DNA of 28,221 bases, taken from NCBI GenBank assembly GCA_020633775.1, contig JACKDA010000020.1, positions 1 through 28,221 on the forward strand, given 5' to 3'. Positions 7,200 through 15,364 of the stretch are shown here, piece after piece; within the stretch, counting starts at the first letter, position 1, and each line of letters begins with the position of its first letter. The translations under genes and the position numbers were made by a program. Below the pieces are notes generated by a model that worked only from the letters and a program-made list of their open reading frames with translations, was not told where the DNA came from and did not search any database. Source of the DNA: Gemmatimonadales bacterium (lineage in GTDB: Bacteria > Gemmatimonadota > Gemmatimonadetes > Gemmatimonadales > GWC2-71-9).

Positions 7200-8654
7200 T
7201 CAGGCCGCGGTCCATGCCTCGGCGGCGTGGATCGCCCGCCGCCAGGCGTCGCGGGCATCGCGCCGCCAGTCGGCGTCTCGCAGCGGGAGGAAGCGGGTCA
7301 TCGCCCCCAGCTCGGCGGCCGGCGGCAGCTGGCCTCCCAGGCCGATCGCCGCCAGCCGGGCCGCGCCGTACGCGGTCAACTCCACCGCGGCGGGTCGGAT
7401 CACCGGGATCCCCAGCAGGTCGGCCTGGAACTGCATCAACCAGTCGTTCGCGGCCGCCCCGCCGTCGACCCGGAGCTCGGTCGCCCCGCCCATCGCCTCG
7501 AGGAGGTCGGCCGTGCCGTGACCGATCGCCTCCAGGGTCGCCCGGACGAGGTGGGCCCGGCCAGTGCCCCGGGTGAGGCCGACGATGGTGCCGCGCGCCT
7601 CGGGGTTCCAGTACGGTGCCCCCAACCCGGTGAAGGCGGGGACGAAGGTGACCCCGTCGGTCGAGTCGACGCTGGCGGCGAGGGCGGCGCTCTCCCCGGC
7701 GCTTGCCAGCAGCCCCAGCCCGTCGCGCAGCCATTGCACCGCGGCGCCCGCGATGAAGGTGCTCCCCTCGAGCGCCCAGCCGTCGCCGCCGTCGGCCGAG
7801 GCGGCGGCCGTCGCGAGGATCCCGTTGTGTGGTATCGGCGGGGGCTCGTGCCCGGTGAACCGGAGCAGGAACGCCCCGGTGCCGAAGGTGATCTTCGCGC
7901 TTCCGGGCTCGACGGCACCCTGTCCGAACAGCGCCGCCTGCTGGTCACCGGCGAGGCCGGCGATCGGCAGCTCGGTCCCGAACCACTCGGCCCGGGCGGT
8001 GGCGACCACCCCGGCCGAGGGGACGACGCGCGGCAGCACGTCCGCGGGCACCCCGAAGAGCTCGAGGAGATGGGGATCCCAGTCGCCGGTCGCGAGGTTG
8101 GCGAGCAGGGTGCGCGAGGCGTTGGTCCGATCGGTGACGTGAGCGCCGCCGGAGAGCTTCGCGACCAGCCAGCTCTCCACCGTCCCGACCGCGAGCCGGC
8201 CCGCCCGGGCGGCGGCCGCGATCGGCGGCTGGTGGAGCAGCAGTTCCAGCTTGGTGGCGCTGAAATAGGGGTCGATCAGCAAGCCGGTCCGGGCGCGGAT
8301 GTCGGCGGCGTGGCCCTCGCGGCGAAGCTCCTCGCAGCGGGCGGCCGTGCGCCGATCCTGCCAGACGATGGCGCGGCCGAACGGGGCCAGCGTCTCGCGA
8401 TCCCACGCGACGAGGGTCTCGCGCTGGTTCGTGATGCCGATGCCGTCGGGCATCACGCCGGCCTCGGCGAGGGCATCGCGCGCCGCGGCGACGGTGGCGT
8501 GGAAGAGGATCTCGGGATCGTGCTCGACATGGCCCGGTGCGGGGAAATGCTGCGGGATCTCGCGGTATCCGCGGCCGAGCACCGCGCCGTCGGGACCGAT
8601 CACCAGCGCGGTGGTGCCGGTGGTCCCCTCGTCGAGGGCAAGGATGGTCGGCAT
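7200..8654 (-). CDS. glpK: Glycerol kinase
   Basis: The 484-residue protein phosphorylates glycerol to sn-glycerol 3-phosphate with ATP in the cytoplasm. It is a FGGY-family sugar kinase. The N-terminal phosphate-binding loop is LALDEGTTGTTALVI (about residues 5-19). The glycerol-contacting residues match the family: Arg78-Glu79 in GITNQRET, Tyr130 in IDPYFSATKL, and catalytic Asp237 in AGLAGDQQAALFGQ. The family stretch ITFGTGAFLL follows at about 255. The length is slightly under the usual ~500. No glpF or glpD is adjacent, so the enzyme probably serves glycerol uptake or lipid precursor supply from a stand-alone gene. It is divergent from the enoyl-CoA hydratase gene, with both promoters in 70 bases. 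Confidence 0.97.
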   Translation of the reverse strand: MPTILALDEGTTGTTALVIGPDGAVLGRGYREIPQHFPAPGHVEHDPEILFHATVAAARDALAEAGVMPDGIGITNQRETLVAWDRETLAPFGRAIVWQDRRTAARCEELRREGHAADIRARTGLLIDPYFSATKLELLLHQPPIAAAARAGRLAVGTVESWLVAKLSGGAHVTDRTNASRTLLANLATGDWDPHLLELFGVPADVLPRVVPSAGVVATARAEWFGTELPIAGLAGDQQAALFGQGAVEPGSAKITFGTGAFLLRFTGHEPPPIPHNGILATAAASADGGDGWALEGSTFIAGAAVQWLRDGLGLLASAGESAALAASVDSTDGVTFVPAFTGLGAPYWNPEARGTIVGLTRGTGRAHLVRATLEAIGHGTADLLEAMGGATELRVDGGAAANDWLMQFQADLLGIPVIRPAAVELTAYGAARLAAIGLGGQLPPAAELGAMTRFLPLRDADWRRDARDAWRRAIHAAEAWTAA

Positions 8655-8660
8655 CCACGC

Positions 8661-8666
8661 AATCTA
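8661..8666 (-). promoter_or_regulatory. -10 box of glpK, leaderless arrangement
   Basis: The minus strand reads TAGATT at 8666-8661, only six bases before the glpK ATG at 8654. With normal -10 to +1 spacing the transcript would start at or within a base or two of the ATG, so the mRNA would have no leader. No Shine-Dalgarno sequence is present. A weak TTCCGT or GTTCCG lies where a -35 box would be. Confidence 0.5.
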
Positions 8667-8713
8667 GGGTGCCGGGACGGGGACGGAACCGTCCATTTCG
8701 CGTGGGGCGCCGC

Positions 8714-8719
8714 TATCTT
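8714..8719 (+). promoter_or_regulatory. -10 box of the enoyl-CoA hydratase / recF-gyrB transcript, leaderless arrangement
   Basis: TATCTT at 8714-8719 ends five bases before the ATG at 8725. The spacing suits a leaderless transcript that starts at the ATG. The -35 region is not recognisable. Since the next three genes follow with gaps of 4, -37 and 22 bases, this could be a promoter for recF, dciA and gyrB too, although internal promoters cannot be excluded. Confidence 0.5.
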
Positions 8720-8724
8720 TGGGG

Positions 8725-9510
8725 ATGGCGTACACCACCCTGCTCCTCGAGCGCTCGCCCGACGGGATCGCCGTCGCGACCATCAACCGCCCCGACAAGC
8801 TCAACGCCCTCAACGGCGCCGTGATCGCCGACCTCGCGCAGCTCGCCGCGGACGTCGCCGGCGACCCCGAGACTCGGGCGCTGATCCTCACCGGTGCCGG
8901 CGAGAAGGCCTTCGTCGCCGGGGCCGACATCGGCGAACTCGCCGCGGTCGATGGCGACGCCGGACGCGACCTCGCGACGCGAGGTCAGGCGGCCTTCCGG
9001 GCCCTCGAGCGCCTGGAGAAGCCGGTCATCGCGGCGGTCAACGGCTTCGCGCTCGGCGGCGGGTGCGAGCTGGCGATGGCCTGCCACGTCCGGCTGGCGA
9101 GCCCCAATGCGAAGTTCGGCCAGCCCGAGGTCAAGCTCGGCCTGATTCCCGGCTATGGCGGCACGGTGCGCCTCCCGCGCCTCGTGGGCCGCGGTCGCGC
9201 GACCGAGCTGCTGCTGAGTGCGCGCATGGTCGGCGCCGAGGAGGCCGAGCGGATCGGCCTGGTCAATCGTGTGGTAGAGGCGGGCACGCTGCTCGACGAG
9301 GCCCGCGCGCTCGCCGCCACGATGCTCGGCATGGGACCGCTGGCCATCGCCCTCTGCCTGCGCACCATCGACGCGGCACTCGATGCGTCGCTCGATGACG
9401 GGCTGGCGATCGAGGCGACGGCGTTCGGCACGGCCTGCGCGAGCGACGACAAGGCCGAAGGGACGGCGGCGTTCCTCGAGAAGCGCGCGCCGGTGTTCCA
9501 CGGCCGCTGA
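8725..9510 (+). CDS. Enoyl-CoA hydratase (crotonase family)
   Basis: The 261-residue protein hydrates trans-2-enoyl-CoA to 3-hydroxyacyl-CoA in beta-oxidation or related acyl-CoA pathways. Crotonase landmarks are all present: NRPDKLNALN (about 21-30), the oxyanion-hole stretch AFVAGADIGEL (62-72), NGFALGGGCELAMAC (106-120) with catalytic Glu115, and FGQPEVKLGLIPGYGGT (131-147) with catalytic Glu135. Both acid residues being present argues for true hydratase rather than a non-hydratase crotonase. Length fits the family (about 260). I chose ATG 8725 over an in-frame TTG six bases upstream because the -10 box overlaps the latter. recF begins four bases after the stop, an unusual partner for a fatty-acid gene. 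Confidence 0.95.
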   Translation: MAYTTLLLERSPDGIAVATINRPDKLNALNGAVIADLAQLAADVAGDPETRALILTGAGEKAFVAGADIGELAAVDGDAGRDLATRGQAAFRALERLEKPVIAAVNGFALGGGCELAMACHVRLASPNAKFGQPEVKLGLIPGYGGTVRLPRLVGRGRATELLLSARMVGAEEAERIGLVNRVVEAGTLLDEARALAATMLGMGPLAIALCLRTIDAALDASLDDGLAIEATAFGTACASDDKAEGTAAFLEKRAPVFHGR

Positions 9511-9514
9511 GTCG

Positions 9515-10582
9515 ATGCGAGCGGCGTCGCTGGTGGTCCGGAGCGTCCGGAACCTCACCGACGCCGAGCTGGTCCTGCCCGCGCGCGGCATCGCCTTGCT
9601 GGGCCCGAACGGGCACGGCAAGACCAACCTCCTCGAGGCGCTCGCCTATCCGGTCCTGTTCCGGTCGCTGCGCGGGGCCCGGGACCGGGAAGTCGCCCGG
9701 TTCGGCGGACCCGGGTTCCACGTCGGCCTGGTGCGCGAGGACGGCCTCGCCATCGCGGTGACCTGGGACGCGGCGGGGGGCCGCAAGCGGGTGACGATCG
9801 ACGGGGCCGACTGTCCGCGAATCACCGATGCCCTCGGGCACTGGCTCGCGGTGGCGTTCCTGCCGACCGACCTCGCGCTGGTCCAGGGCGGAGCCGCCGA
9901 GCGGCGCCGCTGGCTCGACCGGATGCTCTCGCTGGCACACCCCGCGTATCTTGGGGCGCTGCTGCGGTACCGGGCGGCGGTGGCCCAGCGCAACGCCGCC
10001 CTGCGGCGCCATGATGGACCGAGCGCGGCTGCCTTCGACGGGGTGCTCGCCGCGAGCGGTGCGGCCGTGCTCCGGCACCGGCTCGACTGGGTCGCCACGG
10101 CGGGCGGCGCCTGGCGGGAGGCACTCGACGGTCTCGGCGAGCCGCTGCCGGTGGAGTTGCGCTATCGGGGTGCGTCGGAACTCGTCGAGCCGGCGGCGTG
10201 GGAGGCGGCGCTGGCGGCGCAGCGCGAGCGGGACCTGGCCCGGGGCCAGACCCATGTCGGGCCGCACCGGGATGACCTCGCCCTCGGACTCGGCGGGCAC
10301 TCCCTGCGGCGCTACGGATCGACCGGGCAGCACCGCACGGCGGCGATCGGGCTGCGGCTGCTCGAGCATGCGACGCTCCAGGCGGCCCGCGAGACGACAC
10401 CGGCCCTGCTGGTCGACGACGTCTTCGCGGAACTCGATGCCGCGCGACAGGACCGGCTGGCCCGGCGACTCGGCGCCATGGACGCGCAACTGGTGGTGAC
10501 GGCACCGCGGGAGGCCGACCTCCCCGACGCACTGGAGGTGGCACGGTGGCACGTGCGCGACGGCACGATCCGGCAGGGGTAG
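9515..10582 (+). CDS. recF: DNA replication and repair protein RecF
   Basis: RecF is an SMC-like ATPase that binds DNA gaps and helps load RecA with RecO and RecR. The 355-residue product has Walker A GPNGHGKT at residues 30-37 (the H in place of the usual A/S is common in RecF). It has the characteristic LGHWLAVAFLPTDLALVQG segment, then RRRWLDRMLSLAHPAYL, GPHRDDLALGL, a signature STGQHRTAAIGLRL, and Walker B PALLVDDVFAELD. The start at ATG 9515 matches the family N-terminus; upstream in-frame codons belong to the overlapping hydratase frame. The last 37 bases overlap dciA. The gene order recF-dciA-gyrB is a typical origin-type cluster, but dnaA and dnaN are not upstream here. Confidence 0.96.
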   Translation: MRAASLVVRSVRNLTDAELVLPARGIALLGPNGHGKTNLLEALAYPVLFRSLRGARDREVARFGGPGFHVGLVREDGLAIAVTWDAAGGRKRVTIDGADCPRITDALGHWLAVAFLPTDLALVQGGAAERRRWLDRMLSLAHPAYLGALLRYRAAVAQRNAALRRHDGPSAAAFDGVLAASGAAVLRHRLDWVATAGGAWREALDGLGEPLPVELRYRGASELVEPAAWEAALAAQRERDLARGQTHVGPHRDDLALGLGGHSLRRYGSTGQHRTAAIGLRLLEHATLQAARETTPALLVDDVFAELDAARQDRLARRLGAMDAQLVVTAPREADLPDALEVARWHVRDGTIRQG

Positions 10583-10887
10583 CCAGCCGGCCGGTTCCCC
10601 TCGCCGACGCCCTCGAGGCATGGATCGCCCGGAGCGGGATCCGCAAGCGACTCGACCTCGCGGACGTCGTCGAGCAGTGGCCGGGACTGGTCGGCCCGCA
10701 GATCGCCGCGGTGACCCGCGCGATGGCGGTGTCGCCGGACGGGACCCTCGTGGTCCGGGTGGCGAGCGCGAGCTGGGCCACCGAGCTGGGATTGATGGCC
10801 CCGTCGATCCTCACCCGGGTGAACGGGTCGAGGAAGGGACGGGTGAAGGGCATCCGCTGGCTGGTCGGTCCACTCGACCAGCGCTGA
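10546..10887 (+). CDS. dciA: DciA-type DUF721 protein, predicted replicative helicase loader
   Basis: This 113-residue protein belongs to DUF721, the family whose member DciA operates with DnaB helicase during replication in bacteria lacking DnaC. The visible core is LADALEAWIARSGIRKRLDLADVVEQWPGLVG, then a short beta-rich part (GTLVVRVASASWATELGLM) typical of the KH-like fold. It sits between recF and gyrB, the classic place for this family. The only usable start is GTG 10546, which overlaps the end of recF by 37 bases. The function in this organism is inferred from family and context. Confidence 0.88.
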   Translation: MARARRHDPAGVASRPVPLADALEAWIARSGIRKRLDLADVVEQWPGLVGPQIAAVTRAMAVSPDGTLVVRVASASWATELGLMAPSILTRVNGSRKGRVKGIRWLVGPLDQR

Positions 10888-10909
10888 TCACCGCGACACG
10901 CGAGGGACG

Positions 10910-12847
<1,938 letters not shown>

Positions 12848-12850
12848 AGA

Positions 12851-12945
12851 GAGAAGCGAGAAGGGAGAAGCGAGAAGCGAGAAGGGAGAAGCGAGAAGCG
12901 AGAGGACTCCGTTGCATCCTCTCGCTTCTCGCTTCTCGCTTCTCG
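12851..12945. repeat. Tandem heptamer repeats in two opposed blocks
   Basis: Seven tandem 7-base units run from 12851 to 12899, alternating GAGAAGC and GAGAAGG in the order C,G,C,C,G,C,C, then a degenerate eighth unit GAGAGGA (12900-12906). After a 10-base spacer the same unit appears inverted (GCTTCTC three times, 12924-12944). The first block is almost pure purine. The units begin four bases after the gyrB stop codon and finish just before the stop of the convergent gene. This is noncoding; units of 7 do not preserve a codon frame, and the spacing is far too short for CRISPR. Confidence 0.9.
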
Positions 12946-12946
12946 C
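12877..12946. terminator. Long hairpin between convergent gyrB and the small membrane protein gene
   Basis: Bases 12877-12906 pair with 12917-12946 in a 30-position stem with a single G/G mismatch (12885 against 12938), around the 10-base loop CTCCGTTGCA. The 21 pairs next to the loop are perfect. No T run follows on either strand, so this may act as a strong RNA structure protecting 3' ends or as a factor-assisted bidirectional terminator, not a canonical intrinsic one. Confidence 0.65.
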
Positions 12947-12948
12947 CC

Positions 12949-13200
12949 CTAGATGATCCCCGGCAGCGCGCTGTGGCTGGTGCCGGGCCCCCAGTCATCG
13001 TCGTCGTCATCATCGAACGCATCGTGGATCGGCCGCGCCTCGGGGTCCTCGGCGAGTTCCCGCTCGGCCTCCGCGAGGTCATCCGCGTCGAGCGGGGTCT
13101 CGATGTCATCTTCCGGCGCGACGACCGGCGTGCGGCGCCCGAACCCGACCAGCCAGAGGAAGAGGGCCACCAGGGCCGCCATACCGAGGAATTGCATCAT
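12949..13200 (-). CDS. Small membrane protein with acidic Asp-rich tail, unknown function
   Basis: The 83-residue product starts at ATG 13200, overlapping the stop of the phosphorylase gene as ATGA, so the two are co-translated. It has one N-terminal membrane helix (about residues 5-19, MAALVALFLWLVGFG) followed by a basic GRR. The rest is a strongly acidic cytoplasmic or periplasmic tail with many Asp and Glu and a run of seven aspartates before DWGPG at about residues 63-72. I do not recognise a family. The overlap and codon style support a real gene, and the acidic tail suggests disorder or metal or protein binding. That is speculative. Confidence 0.7.
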   Translation of the reverse strand: MMQFLGMAALVALFLWLVGFGRRTPVVAPEDDIETPLDADDLAEAERELAEDPEARPIHDAFDDDDDDDWGPGTSHSALPGII

Positions 13201-14537
13201 GTCAGGGCTCCGGTCGAGGGGAGATCGGCGGTGGTGATGCGGTCGAGGACGAGGGGCAGCAGGGTGCCGCCGTCCTCCCAGACCGCCTGCAGGACCTCAC
13301 CGAGCGCCGCGACGGCGGCCTCGGCATCGGCGGCGTCCCGGGCGTGCACCAGGAAGACCGGATCGGCGGCCTCGACCCGCGCCCCGGACGGCGCGCAGGT
13401 CACCAGGCCGACGGCCGGGTCGATCGTGTCGGTGTGCAGGCGGCGCCCGCCACCGAGCAGGGTGACCACGGCGCCGAGGGCCCGGGGCGGCAGCGGCGGC
13501 AGGACGCCCGCGCGACCGGCCGGGACCGGCAGCACCACCGGGGCCGTGGGGAGTCGGTCCGGCTGGTCGATGACGGCCGGATCGCCCCCCTGCCAGCGGA
13601 CCATCTCGGCGAAGCGCTCCAGTGCCGCCCCGCTCGCGATCGCCGCGCGAAGTCGTGCCCGGGCCGTGGCGTCATCGGTGGCGATCCCGGCGAGGCGCAG
13701 CATCTCCACCCCGAGGGCGAGCGTGACGCTCATCAGGGCGTCGTCGCGCTCGCCCCGCAGCGCGGCGATCGCCTCGCGCACCTCGAGGGCGTTGCCGGCC
13801 GCCGCCGCGAGGGGGCGATCCATCGCGGTGAGCACCGCCACGGTGGGGCATCCGGCGCGGGCGCCGAGGGCCACCATCGTGCGCGCGAGCTGCCGGGCCC
13901 GGTCGATGCCGGGGAGGAACGCGCCGCTGCCGACCTTCACGTCGAGCACGAGGCCATCGAGCGACTCGGCGAGCTTCTTCGACATGATGCTCGCGGCGAT
14001 GAGCGGGATCGACTCGACGGTCCCGGTCACGTCGCGCAGGGCATAGAGGCGGCGATCCGCCGGGGCGATCTCCTCGGTCTGGCCGAGCATGACGACCCCG
14101 ATGGCGTCGAGCTGCCGGGCGGCCTCCTCGAGCGTCAGCGCGGTGCGGAACCCCGGGATGCTCTCCAGCTTGTCCAGCGTGCCGCCGGTGTGGCCGAGTC
14201 CGCGCCCGGACATCATCGGGACGGCGACGCCGCACGCGGCGAGCAGCGGGGCCAGGATCAGCGACGTCGTGTCGCCGACGCCACCGGTGGAGTGCTTGTC
14301 GATGCGCGGCAGCGTGCCGGTCCCGCGGGGGAGGCTCGCGCCGGAGTCGCGCATCGCGTCGGTGAGGGCGACCAGCTCGGCGGGCTCGAGCCCCCGGAAC
14401 ACCACCGCCATGCAGAGCGCGGCCATCTGGTAATCCGGCACCCGGCCCGCGGCGTAGTGCGAGATCAGCGCGCGCCACTCGTCCCCGCCGAGTGCCGCGC
14501 CATCTCGCTTGCGTTCGATCAGGCGTGGAACGACCAT
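13197..14537 (-). CDS. deoA: Pyrimidine-nucleoside (thymidine) phosphorylase
   Basis: This 446-residue enzyme cleaves thymidine or uridine with phosphate to free base and (deoxy)ribose 1-phosphate in nucleoside salvage. The phosphate-binding motif KHSTGGVGD is at residues 81-89. The full family signature SGRGLGHTGGTLDKLE is at 110-125. The conserved SIMSKKLAESLDGLVLDVKVGSGAF segment and the C-terminal domain beginning near residue 345 are also present. The length and three-domain order fit both thymidine phosphorylase and the broader pyrimidine-nucleoside phosphorylase (Pdp). I cannot choose between them by eye, so the symbol is the family default. Start at ATG 14537. It is divergent from the TPR-ligA pair and followed by an overlapping small membrane protein gene. 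Confidence 0.93.
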   Translation of the reverse strand: MVVPRLIERKRDGAALGGDEWRALISHYAAGRVPDYQMAALCMAVVFRGLEPAELVALTDAMRDSGASLPRGTGTLPRIDKHSTGGVGDTTSLILAPLLAACGVAVPMMSGRGLGHTGGTLDKLESIPGFRTALTLEEAARQLDAIGVVMLGQTEEIAPADRRLYALRDVTGTVESIPLIAASIMSKKLAESLDGLVLDVKVGSGAFLPGIDRARQLARTMVALGARAGCPTVAVLTAMDRPLAAAAGNALEVREAIAALRGERDDALMSVTLALGVEMLRLAGIATDDATARARLRAAIASGAALERFAEMVRWQGGDPAVIDQPDRLPTAPVVLPVPAGRAGVLPPLPPRALGAVVTLLGGGRRLHTDTIDPAVGLVTCAPSGARVEAADPVFLVHARDAADAEAAVAALGEVLQAVWEDGGTLLPLVLDRITTADLPSTGALT

Positions 14538-14590
14538 TCAACCCCGGCGCGTTGCGCCCCTGGCCAAGGAATCCCGTGTACGAGTGCCCC

Positions 14591-15364
14591 GTGCTGCGTC
14601 CCGCCCTCATCGCCCTGCTCGTGTCCGCCGCACCCCTCGCCGCCCAGGCCGACCCGCTGGCCGGCGGGATCGCGGCGATGGAGCGCTGGGACCTGGCCGC
14701 CGCGCGGACGCTGCTCACCGAGGCGGTCCGGCGCGACCCGGGGAGCTACGAGGCGAACTGGCGCCTCGCGCACGTCCTGGTCGACCTCGGCAAGGTGGTT
14801 CCCGACTCGCTGCCCGACGCGGCGCGCGACTCGCTGTACGCGCTGGCCGAAAGCTATGCCCGTCGCGGGGTCGCCGCGAACCCGGACGGGGCGGATGGAC
14901 ATTTCGTCCTCGCCAACGCGATCGGCCGGGTGGCCCTGACGAAGAGCAAGCGGGAGCGGGTGGAGGGGGCGGTCGAGATCCGGAACGAGGCGCTGAAGGC
15001 CCTCGGACTCGACCCCACGCATGCGGGGGCGCACCACGTGCTGGGACGCTGGCATGCGGAGATCCAGCGGCTCTCGCCGGTCGAGCGCTTCTTCGCGCGC
15101 ACCTTCCTCGGCGCGAGCATCTTCAACCTCGCCTCGTGGGACAGCGCCGAACGCCACCTCCGGCTGGCCGTGCAGCACGATCCCGGGCGCATCTTCCACT
15201 ACCTCGACCTCGGCGAGGTGTACCTCGACCGGGAGAAGTGGGCCGAGGCCCGGACCACCTTCGAGGCGATCGGGCGCCTGCCGATCGTCGAGCCGATGGA
15301 CACCGAGTACAAGCGGATCGCGGCCCGCCACCTGGCGGCGCTCGCCGAACGCACCGGCTCGTGA
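14591..15364 (+). CDS. Exported TPR-repeat protein
   Basis: I place the start at GTG 14591, giving 257 residues with an N-terminal MLRPALIALLVSAAPLAAQA that looks like a signal peptide. In-frame GTG codons at 14576 and 14492 are possible but would bury it. The mature protein is all helical with TPR-like units (for example WDLAAARTLLTEAVRRDPGSYEANWRLA at about 26-53, DGADGHFVLANAIG near 102, and SAERHLRLAVQHDPGRIFHYLDLGEVYLDREKW near 190-223). TPR proteins usually bind partner proteins; here the partner is unknown. The stop overlaps the GTG of ligA (GTGA). The motif RVEGAVEIRNEALKALGLDP hints at an outer-membrane or periplasmic scaffold, but no specific role can be assigned. Confidence 0.85.
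   Translation: MLRPALIALLVSAAPLAAQADPLAGGIAAMERWDLAAARTLLTEAVRRDPGSYEANWRLAHVLVDLGKVVPDSLPDAARDSLYALAESYARRGVAANPDGADGHFVLANAIGRVALTKSKRERVEGAVEIRNEALKALGLDPTHAGAHHVLGRWHAEIQRLSPVERFFARTFLGASIFNLASWDSAERHLRLAVQHDPGRIFHYLDLGEVYLDREKWAEARTTFEAIGRLPIVEPMDTEYKRIAARHLAALAERTGS

Noticed and set aside
9949..9956. TATCTTGG promoter-like string inside recF
   Set aside because: Matches the -10 form, but it is within coding sequence with no following start or gene; chance match.
12851..12945. CRISPR array
   Set aside because: Units are 7 bases with no spacers and there are no cas genes; it is a tandem repeat forming a hairpin.
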